A stretch of 63,141 nucleotides of DNA, from NCBI GenBank assembly GCA_003584005.1, contig QXHL01000015.1, positions 1 to 63,141 of the forward strand, in the 5' to 3' direction. The DNA is from Alicyclobacillaceae bacterium I2511 (GTDB taxonomy: Bacteria; Bacillota; Bacilli; Alicyclobacillales; Alicyclobacillaceae). A model generated the notes under the pieces. That model was not told the origin of the DNA, did no database searches, and saw only the letters and a list, made by a program, of their open reading frames with translations. The position numbers and the translations under genes were made by a program. Of this stretch, positions 15,669 to 23,834 are shown piece after piece (within the stretch, counting starts at the first letter, position 1; every line of letters starts with the position of its first letter).

Positions 15669-15953
15669 TTACTTTTTATTGATAAATTTATCCTGAATTT
15701 TCTTCGCCCGTTGCTGTGAATGTGGCAATTCAGGGGCCAGCCCACCATCGTTACGCATATGGTCCACCATATCTGCGCTAGCCTCATCGTAATCTACCAC
15801 AGCATAATCGGCAGCATATTCCTCCATGAACGGTTGATTTTCAGGCAGCTTAGCTTTAGCTGCCTGAATGGCGCGAGCCCGGTGTTCATAGTTTGGCAAA
15901 CTCATTGCATCAAAAGTGTCGCCAAAGGGTCCTTGTTTAGAATCCGTCATCAT
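15669..15953 (-). CDS. Hypothetical small acidic protein
   Basis: 94 residues, not recognised. Strongly preceded by GGAAGGAGAGGGCG and starting with tandem ATGs (15953 and 15950). The product is hydrophilic with an acidic centre (EEYAADYAVVDYDEASADM) and a basic tail (RAKKIQDKFINKK), and has no cysteine or membrane segment. Monocistronic on the minus strand, followed by the inverted-repeat cluster. The good ribosome-binding site and protein-like composition make it likely real; no function is proposed. Confidence 0.6.
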   Translation of the reverse strand: MMTDSKQGPFGDTFDAMSLPNYEHRARAIQAAKAKLPENQPFMEEYAADYAVVDYDEASADMVDHMRNDGGLAPELPHSQQRAKKIQDKFINKK

Positions 15954-16059
15954 CGCCCTCTCCTTCCCATCCTGTAGTCAACCCCACAAGATGGGCTTAT
16001 TGTGATGCAATCATCCTTACGCTATACCTGCGGCAGACTCCCCACACACCCTGTACAGG

Positions 16060-17241
16060 CTATTTAAGCCGACGAGACTCTACCGCAAGGTCCAACTGCA
16101 TCATTGCCTGCTGTAAAACAAGGCGGGGACAAGCAATGTTCAAACGCTGAAAGCCCTCCCCTGCCGCGCCAAAAATGTGCCCTTCATCGAGAGCCAGCCC
16201 AGCTTTGTCTATAATGAAGTGATCCAATTCCTTTGAGGATAACCCCAGTTGACGGAAATCCAACCACACCAAATAAGTTCCCTCCGGATGAATTACGCGC
16301 ACAGAAGGAACTCTTTCTAACATAAACTTCTCCACAAACGCCAAGTTATCCTGTAAATATTGCAGCAGTTCGTCCAGCCATGGACCCCCTTGCTGGTATG
16401 CAGCCATAAAAGCCACAGCAGTCAGTGGCTGTGTGAAATCCAAAGCCAGTTGGCCCAGTGTAGCAAGATAGCGTTGACGTAAATTGCTGTTTTGCAGCAC
16501 GACCGCCGAACTGTGGAATCCTGCCAAATTGAAGGTTTTGCTGGGCGATACACAGGTCACACAGTGATTGGCAAAATCTTCTGTGATGGCAGCAAAGGGA
16601 GTGTGCGTATATTGGGAATAAATCAAATCCCCGTGAATTTCATCGGACACCACCAGCACACCGTAAGACAGACACAACTCGCCAAAACGAGTCAATTCTT
16701 CCCGAGTCCAAACCCGTCCCACGGGGTTATGAGGACTACATAAAATCACCATTTTTACTCCATCCGCTAATTTCTTTGCCGCATCCTCAAAGTCCATGGT
16801 GTACCGTGTACCGTCAAAGGCCAGCGGATTTTCCACAACCCTGCGTTTATTTCTACTAATTACTTCATAAAACGGATAGTATACCGGAGGCTGAATCATC
16901 ACTTTGTCCCCAGGTCCTGTGAAAGTCTGTATCAGCAGATTCAGCGAAGCCACAACCCCTGGTGCGTGTGCCACCCACTGGGGGTCTACCTCCCAATTGT
17001 GCCGTGTATTTTGCCAACGCGCGAGCGCGCCAAAGTAATCCTCAGGTCTCCTTGTATAGCCGTACACCCCATGTGCAACTCGCTGCTGCAAGGCCTCAAC
17101 AACCGCCGGTGGGGAAACAAAATCCATGTCGGCCACCCACATGGAGATTAAATTCTTTTGACCAAATCTGTTTGTTAATCCATCCCATTTCACAGAATCC
17201 GTACCCAATCGACGTACCGGAGTGTCAAAGTCATAGGCCAC
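16060..17241 (-). CDS. PatB/MalY-type aminotransferase / C-S beta-lyase
   Basis: Fold-type I PLP enzyme of 393 residues in the MalY/PatB group; relatives act as cystathionine beta-lyases or cysteine-S-conjugate lyases, and PatB can also transaminate. N-terminal DFDTPVRRLGTDSVKWDGL, then ISMWVADMDF, LCSPHNPVGRVW, VVSDEIHGDLIY and the PLP lysine in SPSKTFNLAGFHSS, all typical. C-terminal FQRLNIACPRLVLQQAM carries the carboxylate-binding Arg. Monocistronic. The exact substrate cannot be told from sequence. Confidence 0.9.
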   Translation of the reverse strand: MAYDFDTPVRRLGTDSVKWDGLTNRFGQKNLISMWVADMDFVSPPAVVEALQQRVAHGVYGYTRRPEDYFGALARWQNTRHNWEVDPQWVAHAPGVVASLNLLIQTFTGPGDKVMIQPPVYYPFYEVISRNKRRVVENPLAFDGTRYTMDFEDAAKKLADGVKMVILCSPHNPVGRVWTREELTRFGELCLSYGVLVVSDEIHGDLIYSQYTHTPFAAITEDFANHCVTCVSPSKTFNLAGFHSSAVVLQNSNLRQRYLATLGQLALDFTQPLTAVAFMAAYQQGGPWLDELLQYLQDNLAFVEKFMLERVPSVRVIHPEGTYLVWLDFRQLGLSSKELDHFIIDKAGLALDEGHIFGAAGEGFQRLNIACPRLVLQQAMMQLDLAVESRRLK

Positions 17242-17519
17242 TACTTTGTCCCCCTTTTCTTTTCATTGTGTATTATCTTCACAACAATGTCGACACCCAC
17301 ATTGTTTCAGAAATAGATTTATGAACAATAAATCTGTGCACTTTTTTAGCTTGACCCCAAGTAAAATAGCAGGTAGAATTTTCCCATCTAACATCCTTAA
17401 TATTTTGAATTTATGGGCACGTGAAAGATCGCACATAGTTTGGAACCTGTGCGGGCATGATTGGCAATGGGTGGCTAGCCTGTTTTTCTCTTTTCAACAA
17501 TACACAGGAGGTGAATCAT

Positions 17520-17672
17520 GTGGGACAAGGACTTCAACCCCCGATTCCGGCCGGCGGAGCCTGGGAATTTTCTTGGCTCAATCTGTCCATTCCCGACATT
17601 ATTATTGTGGTTCTCATGGTGGTGGTATTTATTTTGGCCATCGTTTTACCCTTTCCCGGTGGGAAAGAGTAG
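17520..17672 (+). CDS. Small single-pass membrane protein of the cytochrome b operon
   Basis: 50 residues from GTG 17520, which has AGGAGG 8 nt upstream. An N-terminal Gly/Pro-rich stretch (GQGLQPPIPAGGAWEFSW) precedes one transmembrane helix (IPDIIIVVLMVVVFILAIV) and a short PFPGGKE tail. It ends 34 nt before the cytochrome b gene and shares its strand, so it is probably a small subunit or assembly factor of that complex. I do not recognise the family. Confidence 0.6.
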   Translation: MGQGLQPPIPAGGAWEFSWLNLSIPDIIIVVLMVVVFILAIVLPFPGGKE

Positions 17673-17706
17673 GGAGCAAAATTAGACTGAAGGAGGTGGT
17701 TGATGA

Positions 17707-18327
17707 ATGAGCAAGAACTGGACTCGGTCTCTGCGAAAATGGTTACAGCGGGAAATTCCCATGGAGCACCTGTTGCCGGACACCTTGCCGAAGTATGTCA
17801 ACTCCTATGTATACCTGTTTGGTGTTTTGACCTTAGCCGCCTTTGTCTGGATTATTCTTTCAGGAACCATCTTAGCAATCTTTGGTCCAGACTGGTGGCA
17901 CGTGTCCCCGGTGGGTCACTTTTTTAACAGCCTGCACTTCTGGTCCATACAGTCTTTCTTTTTTTTCATGATTTTGCACTTGTGGGCGCAATTTCTAATG
18001 GCGTCCTGGCGGGGTGGTCGGCACTATACTTGGATTGGCGGTTGGCTGATGTTTTTGGTGTCCATTCTGGCTGGTTTCACCGGCTATCTGTCACAAAACA
18101 ACTTTGATGCCCAGTGGATTGCCGTTCAAGGCAAAGACGCCATGAACGCCGCTGGAATTGGTGGGTTTTTCAATCTGCTTAATTTTGGCCAGATGTACAG
18201 CATGCATATTTTCGTCTTGCCCTTGGTTTTAGTGCTCCTGCTGGGGGGGCACCTATTTTTAATTCGCAAACACGGCGTCGTCGAACCCTTGCCAATTGAT
18301 TCGAAAAGTGAGGTGAGGCAAGGATGA
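17707..18327 (+). CDS. Cytochrome b, N-terminal (b6-type) subunit
   Basis: Membrane di-heme protein of 206 residues, corresponding to the first four helices of cytochrome b (b6-like split form). The four axial histidines are present in pairs: H77 (NSLHFW) and H91 (MILHLW), then H167 (YSMHIF) and H182 (GGHLFL), with spacings of 14 and 15. RKHGVVEPLP matches the end of b6. The usual LPW motif after the third helix is replaced (GYLSQNNFDAQW). ATG 17707 has AAGGAGGTGG upstream. The stop overlaps the next start (ATGACA). First large gene of a four-gene operon; no Rieske gene is adjacent. Confidence 0.88.
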   Translation: MSKNWTRSLRKWLQREIPMEHLLPDTLPKYVNSYVYLFGVLTLAAFVWIILSGTILAIFGPDWWHVSPVGHFFNSLHFWSIQSFFFFMILHLWAQFLMASWRGGRHYTWIGGWLMFLVSILAGFTGYLSQNNFDAQWIAVQGKDAMNAAGIGGFFNLLNFGQMYSMHIFVLPLVLVLLLGGHLFLIRKHGVVEPLPIDSKSEVRQG

Positions 18328-19298
18328 CACAATCTAGTTCAAAGACTCCAGATGCGCCCGTGTATGCCAACTCCAGATTTGAACAGATGCCCTATGACTT
18401 GGTGAAAGAAGTGACCTGGGCCATCGTTGGCATTGGCATCCTTGTGTTCCTATTAGCCGCTGTGTTTTCTACCCCGGACGTACCGATGTTGAGTGTTAAA
18501 CAAGTGGCCGTGCAAGACCCCATGGTGCTTGTCAATACAGAGTTGGGTGAGTTGTCTAATACCAGTGAAATTGCTCAGTATGGACCCCCTTACAATCACA
18601 ACAATGGGTCCCTTCAATCGATTGGTGGATTTGCTCCACAGACCTGGCTAGGCGTGACCCTCCCTGTGAATCCCGCACAGGACGATGTGATTCAGCCACT
18701 GCAACGTATGGCTGCCGTCAATCCTACTGTCGGACCACCGTTGTCCCAGTGGCAAACCGCTTCTGGAAAAACACAACAGGCGTGGATTCAAGCAGTGCAG
18801 CAGCAATTGCCCAAGGCAACCATCCACAATGGGCAACTAGTGTTACCACATCCTGGCGCCAATCTGGGACCTGTCCCCGCAATGGTGAATGACTATCTTG
18901 CCTTGGCCAACAGCGGCTTACTGGAACCTGCCATAGATGCCCACAATGGGCCCATGCCAGAAACAAATCGGACCCTTTCCCTATTGTTACTGCAGGGAAA
19001 CGCGGACCACATTTACGCGAACAAGTTAGACATGACCGGTCTACAGTGGGGCATCACTAAAGAAACAGGTAACTACCCAGGTGCGGTATGGCTGTGGTTT
19101 TACACTTTACTGTACCAAATACCGCCCTACTCCACGGCCTCCAATGGAGACCTGCTGGTGGTCCTGACGGTGCTTTTGGTCACTGCCATCTGGATATTTT
19201 TACCCTTCATCCCTGGCTTACGCTCCATTCCCCGCGGTTTGCGGGTGTACCGTTACATTTGGCGAGACTATTATCGCGAACAGGAGGGACGGCGATGA
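18324..19298 (+). CDS. Enlarged cytochrome b C-terminal-like (subunit IV-like) membrane protein
   Basis: 324 residues. One N-terminal transmembrane helix (about residues 33-55), a soluble segment of about 200 residues rich in Asn/Gln/Pro (from about residue 56), then PGAVWLWFYTLLYQIPPYS and a second helix (DLLVVLTVLLVTAIWIFLPF) before a basic tail. Position and the last part suggest it replaces subunit IV, which is normally about 160 residues. The Qo-site PEWY motif is not visible; the nearest equivalent reads GAVWLWFY. The long insertion may form an extracytoplasmic domain. The assignment as subunit IV rests on context and is uncertain. Confidence 0.6.
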   Translation: MTQSSSKTPDAPVYANSRFEQMPYDLVKEVTWAIVGIGILVFLLAAVFSTPDVPMLSVKQVAVQDPMVLVNTELGELSNTSEIAQYGPPYNHNNGSLQSIGGFAPQTWLGVTLPVNPAQDDVIQPLQRMAAVNPTVGPPLSQWQTASGKTQQAWIQAVQQQLPKATIHNGQLVLPHPGANLGPVPAMVNDYLALANSGLLEPAIDAHNGPMPETNRTLSLLLLQGNADHIYANKLDMTGLQWGITKETGNYPGAVWLWFYTLLYQIPPYSTASNGDLLVVLTVLLVTAIWIFLPFIPGLRSIPRGLRVYRYIWRDYYREQEGRR

Positions 19299-19576
19299 GA
19301 CCACACAGACCTTCACCGAAGGTCCCCAGTGAACGTCGCCGCTATGGTATTCCCCCACTGTGGTTTACACTGCTGGCCATGGGCCTGGGTATTTATGGAA
19401 CTAGTCTGTTGTACCAGGGATTACTTGGCGAAGATTGGGCGTCGGCCCTAATAGGTTTTGCCATCATGGCCGCAGCTGTGCTACTATTGGGGACGCCCTT
19501 AGCTTTTGCCCGTTATTTGCGCTGGCATGCTCAGCAGTCCCGTCGACTCGCCGAAAAAGGTCAGCCCTCTAAATAG
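19295..19576 (+). CDS. Small two-helix membrane protein of the cytochrome b operon
   Basis: 93 residues with a basic N-terminus (RPHRPSPKVPSERRR), two predicted transmembrane helices (WFTLLAMGLGIYGTSLLY and ALIGFAIMAAAVLLLGTPL) and a basic C-terminal tail. Its ATG overlaps the stop of the previous gene (ATGA), indicating translational coupling, with GGAGGG upstream. Function unknown; the coupling makes it a likely subunit of the same complex. Confidence 0.65.
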   Translation: MRPHRPSPKVPSERRRYGIPPLWFTLLAMGLGIYGTSLLYQGLLGEDWASALIGFAIMAAAVLLLGTPLAFARYLRWHAQQSRRLAEKGQPSK

Positions 19577-19590
19577 AGTTCCGCATACTT

Positions 19591-19665
19591 CCGTCAGGCT
19601 ATGGTAAATCCAACGCCTGACGGTGTTGTGCCCTGAAAGGACTGCAGTCCTTTCAGGGCACAACA
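19591..19665. terminator. Tandem hairpins with a 42-bp perfect palindrome
   Basis: First a 9-bp stem (CCGTCAGGC 19591-19599 with GCCTGACGG 19615-19623), then a perfect palindrome 19624-19665 (arms of 21 bp, centre CTGCAG). It lies between the convergent cytochrome b operon and the thiamine-binding protein gene, so it probably terminates both, although T-runs are poor. Confidence 0.6.
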
Positions 19666-19682
19666 GTCATTTCATTGCTCCC

Positions 19683-19991
19683 TTATCCCAGTGGCAGTTT
19701 CTCTTCCACGGCAGCAATCTTTTCTGCCATGGAGTGGGACTCATCTCTGCGGTCATCAATCTTGATGACTGTGGACAGCCGCTTCACTCCCATTTTCACT
19801 AAAGCCTCATGCATTTCTTGAATAGCAGTCAAAATTTCCAGTAAATCACCTTCAATGTTAGAAAACATGGGGTCCAAACGCACCTGTAAAGACGGGTGCC
19901 TTGCCAACACCTTTTCTGCCTCAGCCACGTATTGGCTGACACCAGTACTGCCTGTCCCAAGCGGGGCAATGCTGACTGCAACAATCGCCAT
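19683..19991 (-). CDS. Thiamine-binding protein, MTH1187/YqgV family
   Basis: 102 residues of the MTH1187/DUF77 family, small ferredoxin-like proteins; several members bind thiamine or its pyrimidine moiety. Typical features: VAVSIAPLGTGSTGVSQYVAEA at the N-terminus, RLDPMFSNIEGDLLEILTAIQ in the middle and RLSTVIKIDDRRD. Length matches the family. Monocistronic on the minus strand. The physiological role is not established. Confidence 0.82.
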   Translation of the reverse strand: MAIVAVSIAPLGTGSTGVSQYVAEAEKVLARHPSLQVRLDPMFSNIEGDLLEILTAIQEMHEALVKMGVKRLSTVIKIDDRRDESHSMAEKIAAVEEKLPLG

Positions 19992-20179
19992 GATTCAATC
20001 CCCTTCCCAAGCGAGTGCGAGTTGTGTCGCAAAGTTGTCTCACCTACCGCTTACGCTTCACTTAAAAGCGCCCGCTCGTCACTGACCAAGTGTTGAATCA
20101 ATGTTTCCCATTCAGTGTACGCTAATGGTTCCACAGAACAAGCGACCCAATCGCACAGCGAGTGAAAAGAAAAAGCCGT

Positions 20180-21262
20180 TTAACTGGGGGGAGGAATAAA
20201 CGCACTGGCCACCTGGTTTTTACCCCGGCGCTTGGCATCATACAACAGCGTATCGACCATTTGGAAGACACTGTCCGCCGTATCCTTTGGCTGTAGCTGG
20301 TGCAGTCCAATGCTGACAGTGACGTGACCCTCAATTTCAGGTAAGTCCAGGTGAGCAATTTCCTCACGCAAACGCTGTACGATGATTTGCGTTTCTTGAA
20401 AATCCGTATCCATCAGGAGGGCCGCAAATTCATCCCCCCCGTAACGAGACACGAAGTCTTGCGATCTTAGCCCCTGCTGTATCGCGTGTGCCACCGCCTG
20501 CAACACTGCATTGCCAGCCAAGTGACCAAACTGGTCGTTAATTTGCTTAAAATCGTCCACATCTAGCAGTAACAGGTGAATACGACTGCCCTGCAGGTGT
20601 TGCAACACCTCTTGAAGAAACTGTTGAAAAGCGTTTTGGTTATAGACTCCTGTCAGTGCATCAATTTTGGCCGCCCGTTCCACGAGAATGTTCTGCACCT
20701 GCAGTTTTAACAGGTTGTCATTGGTTTCATTCAGGTGCTGCAGCAGTTCCAAACTCCTTCGCATAATTCCGTGCATCAGTACGGCACACATCCCCATTAA
20801 ACCGAGGACCGTAATCAGGCCTGTGGGGTCCCCATGCAGACTGGGATCCACCAGCACGGTGGCCAAAAAAACCAATAAACTGACTGCAGTCACCCACACC
20901 AGACGTGTGATACGAAAATAGAAGGCGGAAATTATCACCGGCAGGAGGATGGAAATTCGTAAAACATGCACAGATGGATGGGCCACCAGCAAGGTCTCGG
21001 AAATTAAGATGGCTGTGAGGGGAATGAATTTATCGACAAGGTACACAAACTTCCAAGCGAAAGTTTCCGTCAAGAGGACGAGTACAACCAGGATACCCGT
21101 GGGCCAAAGTACATAATGGAACAAGTAATAGTCATGGGGAACACGACTGAAAAACAGATTGGTGAGCTCTAAAACTAGTGAGGCCAGCGTGGCCCACCAA
21201 TAGAAATTCAGAATTTGCCGGTTCCACTTGTGTACATTAAATTGAATTTCTGTCTGCACCAC
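20180..21262 (-). CDS. Membrane-bound diguanylate cyclase (GGDEF)
   Basis: 360 residues. The N-terminal half has about six hydrophobic helices (e.g. FVYLVDKFIPLTAILI, ILLPVIISAFYF), a membrane sensor of unknown input. A C-terminal GGDEF domain starts near DALTGVYNQNAFQQFL and carries the intact signature SRYGGDEFAALL, so it should make c-di-GMP. No RxxD inhibitory site is obvious five residues before the signature. Start at GTG 21262 is weakly supported. A minus-strand frame stays open for about 43 codons after the stop, but no start codon with a ribosome-binding site is seen there. Confidence 0.88.
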   Translation of the reverse strand: MVQTEIQFNVHKWNRQILNFYWWATLASLVLELTNLFFSRVPHDYYLFHYVLWPTGILVVLVLLTETFAWKFVYLVDKFIPLTAILISETLLVAHPSVHVLRISILLPVIISAFYFRITRLVWVTAVSLLVFLATVLVDPSLHGDPTGLITVLGLMGMCAVLMHGIMRRSLELLQHLNETNDNLLKLQVQNILVERAAKIDALTGVYNQNAFQQFLQEVLQHLQGSRIHLLLLDVDDFKQINDQFGHLAGNAVLQAVAHAIQQGLRSQDFVSRYGGDEFAALLMDTDFQETQIIVQRLREEIAHLDLPEIEGHVTVSIGLHQLQPKDTADSVFQMVDTLLYDAKRRGKNQVASAFIPPPS

Positions 21263-21419
21263 AGGTCAACCCGCCATTCTTCGCTATTGGCAGATTTTTT
21301 GGACAATGCCTTTTAAAAGCCAGACGCGAATTCGTTTTCTTCAATAGTATACTGCAAAAAAACTAGAAATTCTGTGCTCTATCTCCCAGTGGATCACACA
21401 CGGCTCTGGAGCCGCCCCC

Positions 21420-23558
21420 TCAGGAACGACTCGCCGGGCTGCGTGATACCGTCTGGAGGTCTATCTGCTGCGGTCCAGAGATTGGGAGCATCCGTACCAT
21501 GTTTTCCAGCGACTCTTCAAGGCGCAACAGTCCTAAAGTAAACAGTGCCGACGGCGCCACATCGACAATCTTCTGATCCACGATGGGTGGATTGAAATCT
21601 GCAGCCGGGAGACGGAGATTTGTCCCCCGTACCGAGTTTTCAATCACTGTCAAGGCTTCATCCATTTGGTGCGTCCATCTCACGACCGCAGAATTGGCGC
21701 GAAACTGTTGCTCTACCCCAACACGAGACTCCAACGACAGCAGTGTATTAGAAAATCTGTGCAGGGCCGCCACGATACCTGCCACTGCGGTGGCATTCAG
21801 CGTCGGATTGACAGGTTCCAGCATGAATTGTTCCACAACGCTCACCGCATTGGTTCGAGCCAGCCTTGCCCGTTTCCGGTAGCTTTGAAGCTTAGCAGAT
21901 GAATGGGGAGCCGATTCAATCACCGTTCTAAAATACGGCTGTACTGCGTGGATCCAATCGGCAATCACGGTGGATACATTTTGACGTTGCCAGGTTGGCC
22001 AGACCAGATAGAGAACCAGACCCAGCAAACTTCCAAAAATGGTATCTGTCACTCGAGCTGTAATGGCCACAGAGGGTGCACTGTGTTCAAAAAAGGATAG
22101 CAAGATAACAATCTCGGAAGTTAGGAAAAATGAAAACAGTGCAAAGTTGAAATTCACCACAGTGTATAAGGCCCAGGCTAAGAGAATGATAAGCGTGATG
22201 TCCAACAGATGGCTCGTGTCAGGAATCATCGTGAGTAAAGTGGCGAGTAGAACTCCCAGCACAGTACCCAGCATACGCGCAATGCCCCGTGAAAATGTAC
22301 TGAAAAAATCAGGTCTAAGGACAATGACTGTCGTCAGTGGCAGCCAGTAGCCAAGTGGCAGGTTCAGTCCCCGATAAAGGGTTGCCGCAATTCCCAAAGC
22401 CACCGCCAACCGTACTGCGTGTCTAAACGAGCTTGAGCGAAACGTGAGATTCGTTCGAATGAGTAGAAACATTCGACGCAACTTTGGGGGCGACGAACGG
22501 CGAGGTGCGTAGGCCACAGCATACGCCTGATGAAGTGTCTCAGAGCTTAGAATATCCACTACCTGCGCGAGCTTTGAATGCAACTGATGCAGGCAGATGT
22601 AGGTTGCAGACTCTGGATTTGAATGAAGGGTGACTGCCATTTCACGGAGGATGCTTCCCAATTCCGTTAACATTTCTTCAAAAATGCTGATTTCTTGAGG
22701 AATCAATTTTCTCATCTGAGGAAGTTTTGCAGCCGCCCTAAACAGATTCGTAATTGTGGTCAACGCAGTGTTAATGCCTCGTTCCTCAGCGTCTGTAAGG
22801 GCGCCATGGTTTTGCAGGCCTTTTCGAATCCTCGTGGATGTGACAATGTCCATTCGAATAAGTTCAGCGAGATCTACAAGCACTCGTAACTTTTCCCACC
22901 GCCCTTTGTGCAACCACGAATCATTTAAACAGGTATCTGCATCCAGTAGACTGGCTGCCACTAGCAAATCGGTGTTGCGTGTTCGCGATTGGGCATAGTT
23001 GGCGATGGTTGCATAGACTGCCTTCACTGCTGTCGTCTCTGCATTAGACTGGCTCAATCCATCTGAAATCCCCATCAATACAATCTGTAAAAATCCACCT
23101 GCCATCACCAAGAGGGCACTGTCCAAGGCGTGTATTGAACTTTGTGGGGCGTGTGAAATAATAATGAATATATTTGTAGTCAACATTCCAATTTGACCTG
23201 CCGTGACACTTACAGCATTCAATATTCCCGCAGCAAAGCCAATCAGCACCATGAGGGTTATGGTAAGCCACGAGATTCCGCCTGAAAGTGCCCCAATGAA
23301 AGTGGCCACGCCCATCCAGACACTCACCCATAACATCGTTCTCAGACGTTTTCGTAAGGTCCCTTTCACCGCTGCAAAGGCGGCCACTAAGGCACCAATT
23401 GCTATTCCTAATCCGGACAGTGTGTGGTTAGTGACAAGCCCGATAATTAAAGGAAGTGCCACCGCGAGAGCATTATGTAAGCCCGGTAACGCGCGAAGTT
23501 GTGTGCGGTCGTGTTTCGTGATGTCCTCTAAACTCCGTAGGGTACTTTTCTGCCACAT
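21420..23558 (-). CDS. FUSC-family (aromatic acid exporter-like) membrane protein
   Basis: 712 residues from ATG 23558. Two blocks of transmembrane helices: residues about 25-150 (including LPLIIGLVTNHTLSGLGIAIGAL) and about 370-510 (LAVALGIAATLYRGLNLPLGYW, LTTVIVLRPDF), separated by a cytosolic region and followed by a long soluble tail. The phrase GYW.PLT..IVL.P..G.T..R is the hallmark of FUSC/YccS/AaeB-type proteins. Substrate unknown; relatives export aromatic acids. An in-frame extension upstream of 23558 is unlikely because GGTGG precedes this ATG. Divergent from the MFS gene. Confidence 0.82.
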   Translation of the reverse strand: MWQKSTLRSLEDITKHDRTQLRALPGLHNALAVALPLIIGLVTNHTLSGLGIAIGALVAAFAAVKGTLRKRLRTMLWVSVWMGVATFIGALSGGISWLTITLMVLIGFAAGILNAVSVTAGQIGMLTTNIFIIISHAPQSSIHALDSALLVMAGGFLQIVLMGISDGLSQSNAETTAVKAVYATIANYAQSRTRNTDLLVAASLLDADTCLNDSWLHKGRWEKLRVLVDLAELIRMDIVTSTRIRKGLQNHGALTDAEERGINTALTTITNLFRAAAKLPQMRKLIPQEISIFEEMLTELGSILREMAVTLHSNPESATYICLHQLHSKLAQVVDILSSETLHQAYAVAYAPRRSSPPKLRRMFLLIRTNLTFRSSSFRHAVRLAVALGIAATLYRGLNLPLGYWLPLTTVIVLRPDFFSTFSRGIARMLGTVLGVLLATLLTMIPDTSHLLDITLIILLAWALYTVVNFNFALFSFFLTSEIVILLSFFEHSAPSVAITARVTDTIFGSLLGLVLYLVWPTWQRQNVSTVIADWIHAVQPYFRTVIESAPHSSAKLQSYRKRARLARTNAVSVVEQFMLEPVNPTLNATAVAGIVAALHRFSNTLLSLESRVGVEQQFRANSAVVRWTHQMDEALTVIENSVRGTNLRLPAADFNPPIVDQKIVDVAPSALFTLGLLRLEESLENMVRMLPISGPQQIDLQTVSRSPASRS

Positions 23559-23737
23559 CACTCGCCACCTACCTTTCCTTGGAAACCAGTGTGGAGCTCC
23601 ATTGGGACGGTTTGAAGCCAATTGTGTGCCAACCCTTTGCCTGTGCGTCCACATTATACCGTAGGGTAGGTCAACAATGCAGGGGGAAAATACTCGGAAC
23701 CATGTGTGCATACATGTGTAAGATGCTTTGTTTGACG

Positions 23738-23766
23738 TTGACAAAGTGAATCGTCCTGCGTATTCT
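23738..23766 (+). promoter_or_regulatory. Promoter of the MFS exporter gene
   Basis: TTGACA at 23738-23743 and TATTCT at 23761-23766 with 17-bp spacing; a second TTGACG overlaps just upstream (23732-23737). The expected transcript start near 23773 lies just before the palindrome at 23778. Confidence 0.6.
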
Positions 23767-23777
23767 TAATCACGTGG

Positions 23778-23808
23778 CACGTTAACCGTAATTGGTACGG
23801 TTAACGTG
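23778..23808. promoter_or_regulatory. 31-bp palindromic operator
   Basis: Perfect inverted repeat with 13-bp arms, CACGTTAACCGTA and TACGGTTAACGTG, separated by ATTGG. Placed just downstream of the predicted start of transcription and 26 bp before the MFS gene, an ideal site for a dimeric repressor. The regulator is not identified; none is adjacent apart from the AraC gene downstream. Confidence 0.65.
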
Positions 23809-23834
23809 GAGTACTCTGCGGGAGGTGGCGAAAC

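Noticed and set aside
20049-20179. Open frame of about 43 codons directly after the diguanylate cyclase stop
   Set aside because: No start codon with a ribosome-binding site and the length is within chance expectation.
23559-23744. 62-codon N-terminal extension of the FUSC protein
   Set aside because: Not family-like and overlaps the promoter side of the divergent exporter; ATG 23558 has its own GGTGG site.
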